Shown here in pieces: positions 56,054 to 64,000 of a DNA stretch of 64,000 nt. The DNA comes from Thermobaculum terrenum ATCC BAA-798 (GTDB taxonomy: Bacteria > Chloroflexota > Chloroflexia > Thermobaculales > Thermobaculaceae): assembly GCF_000025005.1 (NCBI RefSeq), contig NC_013526.1, positions 806,001-870,000 of the forward strand, given 5' to 3'. The notes under the pieces are model-generated. The model worked only from the letters and a program-made list of their open reading frames with translations, made no database searches and was not told the origin of the DNA. How positions within the stretch are numbered: position 1 is the stretch's first letter; each line of letters begins with the position of its first letter. The position numbers and the translations under genes were made by a program.

Positions 56054-57172
56054 TTACAGCGCAGCGGCCACCTCCGCCTGTCGCCTCATGTAGCGCACGG
56101 CGGCCACCCCGAACAATAGGGCAAACCCCAGCGAGATCAGGAGATCCACCACCAGGCGGGCGCCCCCCGACGGACTCTGCAGCACGGAGGCCGAGATGCC
56201 GTCCGTCAGCCAGTAGGTTGGCAGTACCCGGATCCAGCGCCCGAGGTCCCCCTGAGCTGTGGGTAGCAGCGGGTTGGCCAGGAACACCGGTAGCATGTAG
56301 GCGAAGACGCTCATCCCGGAGAACGCCTGCACCGCCCCTTGCGAGCGCAGGATGCCGCCTATCAGCAGCCCAAGGGCCACGCTGAAGAGCGTGCCACCCA
56401 GGATGAACAGCAGCAACCACGGCAGGTGCGCGACCTCCTGCCACATGATGACCGGCACCAGGAGGGACATGGCCAACTGGTAGGTGCCCGCCACGAGCGC
56501 CTTGGCCAGCACTATATCCCACCACGAAGCCGGTGATACCATCAGCACCTTGATGGTCTTCTTCTCGACCTCCTCCACCAGCAGCCAGGGCGCCAGCATG
56601 GACCCCAGCACGAAGGAGAAGGCAAGGGCGGTGACCAGGTAGAACTTGTTGATGTCCGCCACGGGGCTGGAGCGCGGAGGGTTGACCACCTGAGCCTCTA
56701 TCCGGACGGGATCCGGCGCCAGCAGACCCCTCGCGTAGTTCACTAGGGCGGCCTGCAGGAGCTGTGCCCGGGACTCCCCCACCTCATCCCCGTTCAGGTA
56801 GAGACGGACGATCGGGCGCTCTCCGGCGCGCAGGGACTCCTCAAAGCCCCCTGGCACCACCAGGCCGACCGCGTAGGAGCCGTCGCGGTCCGGGCCAAAC
56901 GCCCTGGCGACATCCTCTGGCGAGTCCGCGAGCGTCACCTTGACGTCGCCAAACCCCTGAGACACCACGCCCACGAGGCCCGCATCGGCACCCTTGTAAT
57001 CCGGGTCGTACACCAGCAAGTTAGTCACAGTCTCCCGACCTATAATCCTGCCCATGAACAGGAAGAAGGCCGACATGATCGGTATCATCAGCACCACTAT
57101 CAGCAGCTGCTTGTTGAGCAGCACCTCCAGGACGTCCTTTCTGGCTATCGCCAGGATCGCGCGCGAGTTCAT
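56054..57172 (-). CDS. ABC-2 family transporter permease
   Basis: A 372-residue protein. ATG 57172 lies seven bases after GGAGG; GTG 57178 is too close to it. The first helix (IVVLMIPIMSAFFLFMGRII) is followed by a large extracytoplasmic domain (about 45-175) and then five or six helices from 190 on. EEVEKKTIKVLMVSPASWWDIVLAK is the ABC-2 coupling motif region. This is the NatB/YhaP type with a periplasmic-side insert. It works with the ATPase encoded 19 bases upstream. The exported substrate is unknown. Confidence 0.88.
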   Translation of the reverse strand: MNSRAILAIARKDVLEVLLNKQLLIVVLMIPIMSAFFLFMGRIIGRETVTNLLVYDPDYKGADAGLVGVVSQGFGDVKVTLADSPEDVARAFGPDRDGSYAVGLVVPGGFEESLRAGERPIVRLYLNGDEVGESRAQLLQAALVNYARGLLAPDPVRIEAQVVNPPRSSPVADINKFYLVTALAFSFVLGSMLAPWLLVEEVEKKTIKVLMVSPASWWDIVLAKALVAGTYQLAMSLLVPVIMWQEVAHLPWLLLFILGGTLFSVALGLLIGGILRSQGAVQAFSGMSVFAYMLPVFLANPLLPTAQGDLGRWIRVLPTYWLTDGISASVLQSPSGGARLVVDLLISLGFALLFGVAAVRYMRRQAEVAAAL

Positions 57173-57191
57173 ACCCACACCTCCGGATCGA

Positions 57192-58049
57192 TCATTCTAG
57201 CTTAGCACCAGCCACCCGCAGGAACACATCCGCCATGGAGTCCTCCATCGTGTGCGCCGACCGCACGCGCCCCCCAGCTATCCAGCTCATCAGCTGGCCC
57301 ACCTGCCCTGGATTGTCCAGGTCCAACACCCGCTCCTTGAGGTCCTCGTCCAGCAGCACCCGCATCCGAGGCTGTGCGTGCCGCAGGCGCAGCTCGAGGG
57401 GCGTGCCGACGGCCACCACGCGCCCCCTCACTATGAACCCCAGGCGATCGCACAGCTTCTCGGCTTCCTCCATGTAGTGAGTGGTGAGCAGGATGGTGGT
57501 GCCCGACCTTTTGAGCTCGAGCACGGCTGCGTGCACCACCGCGGCCGCAGCTGGATCCAAACCCCTGCTGGGCTCGTCCAGGAAGAGTACCTCCGGACGA
57601 TGGATCAGCGCCCGCGCTATCATCAGCCTCTGCCTCATGCCGCTGGAGAAGCTCGAGACCTTATCCTTGGCGCGGTCCCTCAGGCCCACCAGCTCCAGCA
57701 CCTCGTCCACCCTGCTGGGATCGACCCCGTACAGGCCGCAGGCGAACTCGAGGTTCATCCGAGCCGACAGGCGCTCGTAGAGCAGCTGCTCCTCGAACAC
57801 CACCCCTATCCGACGCTGCAGCAGTGTCCGGTCGCGCACTACGTCACAACCGGCCACCAGCGCCTCCCCGGCTTGCGGAGCTATCTGGCCGGTGAGCACC
57901 CGGATGGTGGTGGTCTTGCCGGCCCCGTTCGGGCCCAATAGACCGAATATCTCCCCCCGACGCACCTCGAAGCTGACGCCGTCCAGGGCGCGATTTGTGC
58001 CGAAGCAGCGCACCACGCCCCTTACACGTATAGCGAGATCTGCCTCCAT
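57192..58049 (-). CDS. ABC transporter ATP-binding protein
   Basis: A 285-residue ATPase. ATG 58049 follows GGGAGGTGGC and replaces an upstream alternative without a site. Walker A is GLLGPNGAGKTTTIRVL, the signature SSFSSGMRQRLMIARAL, Walker B VLFLDEPSRGLDP and the switch His LLTTHYMEEAE, all intact. A C-terminal extension of about 60 residues is typical of exporters of the CcmA/NatA type. It powers the ABC-2 permease that follows on the same strand. Confidence 0.93.
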   Translation of the reverse strand: MEADLAIRVRGVVRCFGTNRALDGVSFEVRRGEIFGLLGPNGAGKTTTIRVLTGQIAPQAGEALVAGCDVVRDRTLLQRRIGVVFEEQLLYERLSARMNLEFACGLYGVDPSRVDEVLELVGLRDRAKDKVSSFSSGMRQRLMIARALIHRPEVLFLDEPSRGLDPAAAAVVHAAVLELKRSGTTILLTTHYMEEAEKLCDRLGFIVRGRVVAVGTPLELRLRHAQPRMRVLLDEDLKERVLDLDNPGQVGQLMSWIAGGRVRSAHTMEDSMADVFLRVAGAKLE

Positions 58050-58219
58050 TAGCCACCTCCCAACGCTGTTACTACCGCTAGTGTAGGACTCCCAAGATGC
58101 TGGAGCCACAAAGGAGCGCCGAAAGGCTCTATCCGGGGCACGAGAGGCTCACGTAGGACGGTGAGAGGAGCGGCTCCGAGGCTGTGCTAGAATAATGCAC
58201 TAACGCCCTGGGGAAGCAG

Positions 58220-59212
58220 ATGCTCTGCGTGGCACAGCTCGAGAAGATAGATGGAGGCCGCACCGTGCTGGCGATCGACTCCCTGCAGCTCGCCGACGGT
58301 GAGGTGCTGGCCGTGACCGGGCCCGGAGGCAGCGGCAAGACCCTGCTCATACACCTGCTGGGGGGGCTGGTGCCCCCCAGCAGGGGCAAGGTATTGCTCG
58401 ATGGCGAGGACGTGCACCGCTCCCCGAGCGCCCGGTCCAAGATCGGCATCGTGTTCGAGGAAGACCTCCTGTACGATCGCCTGAGCGTGAGGGCCAACGT
58501 GCTCATGACCTGCAGGCTGCACGCTGCCCCGCCCCGGCAGGCGATGGAGGCCATAGGGCTGCTGGGGCTGGACGACCAGGCCAACACACAGGTGGGCAAA
58601 CTCCCCGCCAGCCGCAGGCGGCGCGTGGCGATCGCCCGCGCCCTGTCGATAAGGCCGAAGCTGCTGCTCCTGGACCAGCCCTCGCTGCGCACCGACTTCG
58701 ACACCAGGGAGTTGCTGTCCCAGCTGCTGAGGCAGCGAGCCGCAGAGGGGGGCATAACGGTCATAGCGGAGGAGGACGTCTCCTGGGCGGGCAAGCTCTG
58801 CACCCAGGTGGTGGAGCTCGCGGGCGGCAGGGTGGTGGCCCGAGCCAACGCCTCGAACGCGGTCGGTGAGCAGCACGTCCCCTACAGGATACCTGGGCGC
58901 AGGGGCGACCACATCGTCTTCTTGGACCCCGCGGACGTGCTGTACATCACCACGCAGGAGGGGCAGACCATCCTGCGCACGGACACCGACGAGGCGTACA
59001 CCCAGATGACGCTGCAGGAGCTGGAGCGGCGCCTGGCCGGCAGAGGCTTCTTCAGGGCCCACAGGGCCTACCTGGTGAACCTGCAGCGGGTCAGGTCCGT
59101 CGTGCAGTACACCCGCAACAGCTTCACCCTGCAGCTGGACGACCCGGCGGGCACGATGGTGCCCCTCAGCAAGCAGTCCGAGAGGGAGCTACAGGATCTC
59201 CTGGGGTACTAG
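58220..59212 (+). CDS. Degenerate ABC ATPase fused to a LytTR DNA-binding domain
   Basis: A 330-residue protein starting at ATG 58220. Residues 1-210 form an ABC ATPase domain: Walker A VTGPGGSGKTLLI (33-45) is intact, but Walker B reads LLLLDQPS with Gln153 in place of the catalytic Glu. The signature is LPASRRRRVA instead of LSGGQ, and the switch His is replaced (VIAEED). Residues about 222-328 form a LytTR domain: HIVFLDPADVLYITTQEG, GRGFFRAHRAYLVNLQRVRS and GTMVPLSKQSERELQ. It probably binds ATP without efficient hydrolysis and controls transcription. It is divergent from the ABC-2 exporter operon, whose promoter it likely regulates. Confidence 0.87.
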   Translation: MLCVAQLEKIDGGRTVLAIDSLQLADGEVLAVTGPGGSGKTLLIHLLGGLVPPSRGKVLLDGEDVHRSPSARSKIGIVFEEDLLYDRLSVRANVLMTCRLHAAPPRQAMEAIGLLGLDDQANTQVGKLPASRRRRVAIARALSIRPKLLLLDQPSLRTDFDTRELLSQLLRQRAAEGGITVIAEEDVSWAGKLCTQVVELAGGRVVARANASNAVGEQHVPYRIPGRRGDHIVFLDPADVLYITTQEGQTILRTDTDEAYTQMTLQELERRLAGRGFFRAHRAYLVNLQRVRSVVQYTRNSFTLQLDDPAGTMVPLSKQSERELQDLLGY

Positions 59213-59297
59213 CCTCCGCCATCCTGGACAGCTCTTGACACCATACCGATGCATCTCTATCATGCCCTCTAGCATCAACACCTTCTAGGAGGATGGT

Positions 59298-60071
59298 ATG
59301 TCCTTACTGCAACAGCTTGTCGATAGCCTGTCAGGGGGGAGCGTGGAGGTGATCGATCTCACCTCGCCCCTCTCGGAGAACACACCGGTCATCCAGCTGC
59401 CCCCACCTTTTGCCAACACCCAGAGCTTCACACGACGGGTGGTCAGCAGGTACGATGACAAGGGCCCGGCATGGTTCTGGCACGACCTCTCGCTGGGGGA
59501 GCACGTGGGCACGCACTTCGACGCGCCCATACACTGGATCACCGGCAAGGACGGCCTGGACGTGTCGCAGGTGCCGGTACACCACCTGGTGGCTCCTGCC
59601 GTGGTGATAGATAAGAGCAAGGAGTGCGCCGAGAACCCCGACTTCCTCCTTGAGGTAGAGCACATCCAACAGTGGCAGCAGGAGCACGGCCCCATACCCC
59701 GGGGCTCCTGGTTACTGTTCCGCACCGGCTGGGACGCCAGGGCAGGAGACCCCAAGGCGTTCCTCAACGTCGATGAGAGCGGCTCCCACACCCCCGGGGT
59801 ATCGGTGGAGTGCGCCAAGTGGCTCGCGGAGGAGGTGCCGATCGTGGGCATAGGCGTGGAGACCGTGGGCACCGACGCGGGCCTGGCGGGGTCGTTCGAC
59901 CCGCCTTTCCCCTGCCACGCCTTCCTGTTGGGCGCGGGCAAGTACGGCCTCACACAGCTGGCCAACCTGTCCAAGCTGCCCCCGAAGGGCGCGCTGCTGA
60001 TCGTCGCACCGCTGCCGATAGTAGGTGGGACCGGAAGCCCTGCTCGAGTGCTTGCGCTGGTGGAGAGGTAG
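59298..60071 (+). CDS. Cyclase family protein (kynurenine formamidase-like metal hydrolase)
   Basis: A 257-residue protein starting at ATG 59298 after TAGGAGGATGG. It has the metal motif LGEHVGTHFDAPIHW (HxGTHxDxPxH) near 65-80, VEVIDLTSPLSENTPV near 16 and a C-terminal PFPCHAFLLGAGKYGLTQLAN. These define the Pfam Cyclase family, which includes kynurenine formamidase and isatin hydrolase. It opens an amide or cyclic bond in a small molecule; the substrate is not evident. The next gene, a ThDP enzyme, starts within a few bases of the stop, so the pair forms an operon and probably a pathway. Confidence 0.88.
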   Translation: MSLLQQLVDSLSGGSVEVIDLTSPLSENTPVIQLPPPFANTQSFTRRVVSRYDDKGPAWFWHDLSLGEHVGTHFDAPIHWITGKDGLDVSQVPVHHLVAPAVVIDKSKECAENPDFLLEVEHIQQWQQEHGPIPRGSWLLFRTGWDARAGDPKAFLNVDESGSHTPGVSVECAKWLAEEVPIVGIGVETVGTDAGLAGSFDPPFPCHAFLLGAGKYGLTQLANLSKLPPKGALLIVAPLPIVGGTGSPARVLALVER

Positions 60072-60075
60072 TCAG

Positions 60076-61728
60076 GTGGAGAGAAAGATCTACGACGCGG
60101 TAGCTGAGACACTGACCTATCTAGGAGTGAAGGTCTTTTTCGGTCTCATCGGCAGCGGGAACTTCCACGTGAGCAACGCCCTCTGCGAGTGGGGTGCCCA
60201 GTTCATCCCGGCCCGCCACGAGGGTGGCGCCATCACCATGGCCGACGCCTGGGCCCGCCTCACAGGACTGGTGGGAGTGTGCACCGTCCACCAGGGTCCC
60301 GGGCTGACCAACACGATGACGGGCCTGACCGAGGCCGTCAAGAGCCGCACCCCCCTGCTGCTGCTCGCGGCGGACACGGCGGGAGCGGCCGTCCACTCGA
60401 ATTTCAAGATAGATCAGGAGGGTCTCGTGCGCTCCGTGGGCGCCATCGCTGAGCGGGTGCACGGCCCCGCCACGGTGGTGGAGGACACGGTGCGCGCCTG
60501 GTGGAGGGCACAGGTGGAGAGGCGCCCTGTGGTGCTCATGCTGCCCCTGGACGTGCAGTCAGCCCCCTTCGAGGGGAAGGTGAGCATCCCACCGATCGCG
60601 CCGATCTATCCGGCCCGACCCTCAGGGGAGGCCGTGACGAGGACCCTCTACGCGCTGGAGGCCGCCCAGAGGCCGCTGATCATCGCCGGCCGAGGGGCCG
60701 TGATCTCCGGAGCGAGGGACGCGCTGGAGGCGCTTGGAGAGCAGGTGGGGGCATTAATGGCTACGTCCGCGGCGGCCAACGGCCTGTTCGCCGGCAACCC
60801 CTGGTACGTGGGCATCTCGGGAGGCTTCGCCTCGCCAGCTGCCGCCGAGCTCATCGCTAGCGCCGACCTCGTGCTGGCCTTCGGCGCCTCGCTCAACATG
60901 TGGACCACCCGGCACGGCAAGCTCATCAACCCGGGAGCTACGGTCGTGCAGGTCGACCATGAACCCCAGGCACTGGGCTACCACCACAGGGTGGACATCG
61001 CAGTGCTGGGCGACGCCCGCCAGACCGCCCTCGAGCTCCTGCGAGAGCTCCTGGGGCACGACATCTCTCGCCAGGGATGGAGGACCGATGAGGTCGCCAG
61101 GAAGCTGGCCGAGGGCTGCTGGCAGCGGGCCCCGTACGAGGACCGCAGCAGCGAGCTGCAGATCGACCCTCGCACCCTATCCCGCGCGCTCGACGAGATG
61201 CTGCCCGAGGAGAAGGTGCTGGTCACCGACTCCGGCCACTTCATGGGCTACCCCGCGATGTACATCCGGGTGCCGGACGCCCAGGGCTTCGTGTTCACCC
61301 AAGCCTACCAATCCGTCGGCCTGGGCCTGGCTACGGCGATAGGCGCCGCCATCGCCCGTCCCGACAGGCTCACCGTGGCCGCTCTGGGGGACGGCGGCGC
61401 GCTGATGGGGCTCTCCGAGCTGGAGACCGTCGCGCGCCTGGGGCTGCACATGTTGATCGTGATCTACAACGACTCCGCCTACGGCGCCGAGGTGCACCAC
61501 TTCGGTCCCGAGGGCGCGCCGCTGGACATCGTCCGCTTCCCGGACTTCGACTTCGCGCCGTTGGCCGAGGCCGTGGGCATCCGAGGCGTGACCGTGCGCA
61601 AGCTCGAGGACCTGGAGGCCGTCGGGCAGTGGCTGGAAGCGGAGGCCGAGGGAGCCATGCTGGTGGACGCCAAGGTCGTCCCCGATGTGGTCGCCGAATG
61701 GCTCGAGGAGGCCTTCCGAGGCCACTAA
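60076..61728 (+). CDS. Thiamine diphosphate-dependent enzyme (acetolactate synthase-like)
   Basis: A 550-residue protein starting at GTG 60076 after GAGAGGT. The N-terminal Pyr domain has KVFFGLIGSGNFHVSNAL and the catalytic Glu in FIPARHEGGAITMADAWAR; the middle domain and the C-terminal PP domain follow with LGDGGALMGLSELETVAR and IYNDSAYGAEVHHF (the GDG...N ThDP/Mg motif). Family members form or cleave C-C bonds next to a carbonyl (acetolactate synthase, benzoylformate decarboxylase). Coupling with the cyclase suggests a joint small-molecule pathway. Substrate unknown. Confidence 0.88.
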   Translation: MERKIYDAVAETLTYLGVKVFFGLIGSGNFHVSNALCEWGAQFIPARHEGGAITMADAWARLTGLVGVCTVHQGPGLTNTMTGLTEAVKSRTPLLLLAADTAGAAVHSNFKIDQEGLVRSVGAIAERVHGPATVVEDTVRAWWRAQVERRPVVLMLPLDVQSAPFEGKVSIPPIAPIYPARPSGEAVTRTLYALEAAQRPLIIAGRGAVISGARDALEALGEQVGALMATSAAANGLFAGNPWYVGISGGFASPAAAELIASADLVLAFGASLNMWTTRHGKLINPGATVVQVDHEPQALGYHHRVDIAVLGDARQTALELLRELLGHDISRQGWRTDEVARKLAEGCWQRAPYEDRSSELQIDPRTLSRALDEMLPEEKVLVTDSGHFMGYPAMYIRVPDAQGFVFTQAYQSVGLGLATAIGAAIARPDRLTVAALGDGGALMGLSELETVARLGLHMLIVIYNDSAYGAEVHHFGPEGAPLDIVRFPDFDFAPLAEAVGIRGVTVRKLEDLEAVGQWLEAEAEGAMLVDAKVVPDVVAEWLEEAFRGH

Positions 61729-61736
61729 CTAGACCT

Positions 61737-61775
61737 ACATAGCTGGGGATTAGATGCTCTAATCCCCAGCTATGT
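61737..61775 (+). terminator. Long perfect terminator stem after the ThDP enzyme
   Basis: ACATAGCTGGGGATTAG (61737-61753) and CTAATCCCCAGCTATGT (61759-61775) are perfect 17-bp arms with a five-base loop. Confidence 0.75.
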
Positions 61776-61872
61776 GTTGGCCAACATACTTACTTAAACC
61801 CTTCCACGCAACATACGAAAAAAGTCCCTGATCTATATGTCAGAAGTTAACTTTTTAGGATCTCGGAATGCC

Positions 61873-62073
61873 TTAGATACATCCTTCCTTGGCAAGGACT
61901 AGAGAATTCTTGGAATAGTCAAACTGGAGCCGGATGAACACCTTTGTGCCTAGATCAGGGGCAACTACCAAAATCAGTTCGTCCATCCCTTTATAGACAG
62001 GACTAAGTACACCTGGTACATGCTGCTGGATGTCTAGCGTGAGGACCTTGCCACAAGATGGGCAGATGTACAC
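61873..62073 (-). CDS. Possible small zinc-ribbon-like protein (weak)
   Basis: A 66-residue frame from GTG 62073 with YICPSCGKVLTLD at its start, a single CxxC knuckle, then a beta-rich rest. No clear ribosome site precedes it and an in-frame stop lies seven codons upstream of the GTG. It may be a gene fragment. The AT-rich stretch 61776-62170 otherwise holds nothing recognisable. Confidence 0.25.
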   Translation of the reverse strand: MYICPSCGKVLTLDIQQHVPGVLSPVYKGMDELILVVAPDLGTKVFIRLQFDYSKNSLVLAKEGCI

Positions 62074-62173
62074 AGCTAGACGCCAAGGTCACACCTGGTA
62101 GAAGGCATTATGCGGGGAGATCCACAAGATACTTAGCAAGCAATTATATGTCTCGGCAGTCCTCACAGGGCTC

Positions 62174-62830
62174 TCACCAGCACCTATCCTCTGCCAGGAT
62201 GCGTACGGCACGCGTAAGCGCCGTGTGCCTAGGTGATGTCCGTTCCACATGGTCAAGTAGTGTGCGCAGCGCAGGGCCCAAGTCCGCCTCCTGGGGAGGG
62301 GTCAGGCCCACCTTCTGAAATCCATTGGCCAATAGATGGGCTGCCTCGGAATGTCTACCTCTCAGCTCTGCCTTTATAGCCGCCACAGCGTTGGCTAGTG
62401 CACTCTCGACATAGTCCCAGTCTTCTCCCCTAGCCTCGGGGTTTCCCAGGTCGTAACTCTCATCGCCCGCAACAGAGGTCGCTCGCACCTCGAGGTCCAG
62501 CCTCCAGAAGAGCGGCAAGCCTGCAAAGCGAACGAATACTAACCGGCGCTTGCGCGAGCGCTGCAAGTCAGGATCATATCTCAGGGATTCGACCGGATGA
62601 ACGCGCCACAGGATAGATGGGAGCATAGCCAAGCATTGATCGAATCTTTCATCAGGCACCACCCACAGTAGGTCTATGTCGCTATACGCATCGGCCACGC
62701 CCTGGGCAAGAGAGCCACGTAGTCTTACTTCGGAGCCTTTGCAAGCATGCAGCAGCAATGCCTCGACATCACCCCGTACCCTGTCACGCTCCATAAGATC
62801 TATTGGTGCCTGACGAGGATATTTACTCAT
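62174..62830 (-). CDS. Nucleotidyltransferase domain protein
   Basis: A 218-residue protein whose ATG 62830 lies inside the end of the upstream gene. The MNT-type motif GSLAQGVADAYSDIDLLWVV (near 39-58) supplies the GS and two Asp residues; a third Asp is in WRLDLEVRA near 110. The C-terminal half is helical (VESALANAVAAIKAEL, AAHLLANGFQKVGL), as in aminoglycoside- or MNT-type transferases. It would add a nucleotide to a small molecule or protein. Tight coupling to the HTH gene suggests a functional unit. Confidence 0.8.
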   Translation of the reverse strand: MSKYPRQAPIDLMERDRVRGDVEALLLHACKGSEVRLRGSLAQGVADAYSDIDLLWVVPDERFDQCLAMLPSILWRVHPVESLRYDPDLQRSRKRRLVFVRFAGLPLFWRLDLEVRATSVAGDESYDLGNPEARGEDWDYVESALANAVAAIKAELRGRHSEAAHLLANGFQKVGLTPPQEADLGPALRTLLDHVERTSPRHTALTRAVRILAEDRCW

Positions 62831-63569
62831 GGGGTAGGGGCACTATGCGCGTGAGGTGGACATGATCATCGGTGGCCCATATCACCCCGTCGAAAGCCTC
62901 CTCCATGCGCAGCCTGTCCCGAGCCGGCCAGGACTCCACCACCTCCGACAGCACGGCGGTCTTGAGCACCAGCTCCCTGTTGCCGGTGGACCTGGACAGG
63001 TCCTCCTGCTGCCTGAGGGCGGTGTCGAGGTCCACATCCTCCGTCCAGTCAAAGCTGCCCCAGATGGGCATGCCCAGCTCGCTCTTCTCGTCTATCACGC
63101 GCTTGAGCGTGCTGGCCCGTCCGTGCAGCGGGTCGAGCTCCCGCACGAAGATCATCCTGCCCTCATGCTCGAGCCGACGGACGTCCAGGCCGAAGCGCGT
63201 ATAGGCGGCACGGAGCTGGTCGGCGTTGATGTCCTCACCTACGTAGAACTTGGCTAGGAACGCCCCCCGAGCCTCCCCCACCTGGAAGAAGGCAGCGTCG
63301 ACCCTGTGCATCAGCTCCTGGCTGCCCACCACCGCGACCAGCCTATCGGGGGTGCGGATGAAGGAGTTGAGGAATCCCGTGAGCGTGCGCGCCTGCTCCC
63401 TGCCGCGGATGAACTCCTCGAGGGAGGAGCGGCGTATGCGCCACACCTTCCCCAGCTTCACGCACGGCAGCCGCCCCTCCCTGCACCACCGGTAGATGGT
63501 CACAGGGCGCACCCCCAGGTACTGGGCCACCTCTTCTACCCCTAGCAGATCCTTCTCCGGACTCTCCAT
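62823..63569 (-). CDS. HTH (excisionase/MerR-like) regulator with a MEDS/DcmR-like sensor domain
   Basis: A 248-residue protein. Residues 8-55 form an excisionase-type winged HTH (LLGVEEVAQYLGVRPVTIYRWCREGRLPCVKLG, then RIRRSSLEEFI). The rest contains a sensor-like alpha/beta domain: LTGFLNSFIRTPDRLVAVVG, GAFLAKFYVGEDINADQLRAAY, RSLKR-type linker and WGSFDWTEDVDLDTAL. This pattern resembles the MEDS domain of DcmR-like regulators, but the match is by layout only. It overlaps the nucleotidyltransferase gene by 8 bases. Confidence 0.75.
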   Translation of the reverse strand: MESPEKDLLGVEEVAQYLGVRPVTIYRWCREGRLPCVKLGKVWRIRRSSLEEFIRGREQARTLTGFLNSFIRTPDRLVAVVGSQELMHRVDAAFFQVGEARGAFLAKFYVGEDINADQLRAAYTRFGLDVRRLEHEGRMIFVRELDPLHGRASTLKRVIDEKSELGMPIWGSFDWTEDVDLDTALRQQEDLSRSTGNRELVLKTAVLSEVVESWPARDRLRMEEAFDGVIWATDDHVHLTRIVPLPHE

Positions 63570-63603
63570 CAGCTCACTTCCAACTAATCGTGACCAAAGC
63601 GTA

Positions 63604-63632
63604 TTGACAGGCCGCGGCCTTTCCTGTACTAT
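63604..63632 (+). promoter_or_regulatory. Strong promoter toward the edge receiver gene
   Basis: TTGACA (63604-63609), 17 bases, TACTAT (63627-63632). The leader to the next start codon would be about 155 bases. Confidence 0.65.
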
Positions 63633-63794
63633 TTAGAACTAGAGTGTACTTTTTTATACATTGAGTATCTCTAATACCAGGCTACTCGAGATTACACAGC
63701 AAGAACATAGCCATCAAGCTGTGTTTGTTGGTGTTGCTTTCTCCATGATATAGGATTTGCTGTTTTTCCGCGAGGGCCGTGCTGGGGGAAGGTT

Positions 63795-64000
63795 TTGTCC
63801 GCGAAGATAGTGCTGTTTGAGGACAACCCCGATATTCGGGAGTTCGTGAGCATGGTGCTCCGGGAGGAGGGCTACGAGGTCGTGGTCCCGGAGAGCCTAA
63901 CCGAGGCGCTGGAGCACATCGAGCTCCACGGCGCCGACCTCTTCCTGCTGGATTCCGAGGGAGACGACCCCCAGGCGGCGATCGACAGCCTGCGCCTGGG
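63795..64000 (+). CDS. Response regulator receiver protein (N-terminal part, runs off the window)
   Basis: A receiver domain starting at TTG 63795 after GGGGGAAGG. It shows IVLFEDNPDIREFVSMVLRE with the acidic residues of the phosphorylation pocket, then EGYEVVVPESLTEAL and the phosphoacceptor strand DLFLLDSEGDD. The rest, including the Thr and Lys positions and any output domain, lies outside the window. Confidence 0.7.
   Translation, partial: MSAKIVLFEDNPDIREFVSMVLREEGYEVVVPESLTEALEHIELHGADLFLLDSEGDDPQAAIDSLRL

Overview
The window reads as bacterial chromosome with dense genes, moderate-to-high GC and frequent AGG, AGA and ATA codons. No rRNA, tRNA, CRISPR array or transposase was seen. 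The gene mix suggests a heterotrophic, probably thermophilic soil or hot-spring bacterium near the Chloroflexota (Thermobaculum-like). It includes two carbohydrate ABC uptake systems with different regulators, GH42 and GH140-type glycosidases, TTG/GTG starts with strong GGAGG sites, and many receiver and sigma regulators. The taxonomic guess is inference.

Layout. 1-8.5 kb: a GlsB-type membrane protein (edge), an ECF sigma / anti-sigma-like / MscS-type operon, a Tat-exported PhoD phosphatase, a TauE/SafE permease, small membrane proteins, a receiver-only regulator, an SRPBCC protein and a PurM-like enzyme. 8.5-17.1 kb: a sugar locus with DUF72, GH42 beta-galactosidase and a DUF4129 membrane protein on the minus strand. 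A three-gene ABC importer and a GHMP sugar kinase diverge from it.

17.1-34.6 kb: an unusual DISARM-type anti-phage island. It has drmD (SNF2 helicase), then a giant drmMI adenine methyltransferase with a DUF559 nuclease-like domain inserted in frame. A secreted MmpS-like gene on the opposite strand follows. A second transcription unit holds two unrecognised coupled genes, then drmA and drmB. No drmC (PLD nuclease) is present. The two unknown genes occupy the slot that drmE has in class 2 DISARM, so the locus looks like a class 1/class 2 hybrid. A perfect palindrome precedes drmD, and TGTCA half-sites cluster in front of the second unit.

34.7-44 kb: a small unknown gene, a second ABC sugar importer with a ROK repressor, two phosphatases, a proline iminopeptidase and a chromate transporter. 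44-53.6 kb: a secreted right-handed beta-helix protein, a 1698-residue DUF1998 helicase ending in a nuclease-like domain, and a GH140/DUF4038 glycosidase. 53.6-56 kb: an arsenic-responsive operon: arsR, a 19-residue peptide with four Cys-Cys pairs, a small membrane protein, a Pit transporter and arsC. Two matching ArsR-like operators lie in it. 56-59.2 kb: an ABC-2 exporter, with a divergent fusion of a degenerate ABC ATPase and a LytTR DNA-binding domain as its probable regulator. 59.3-64 kb: a metal-dependent cyclase/hydrolase with a ThDP enzyme, a nucleotidyltransferase coupled to a HTH/MEDS-like regulator, and the start of a receiver protein.
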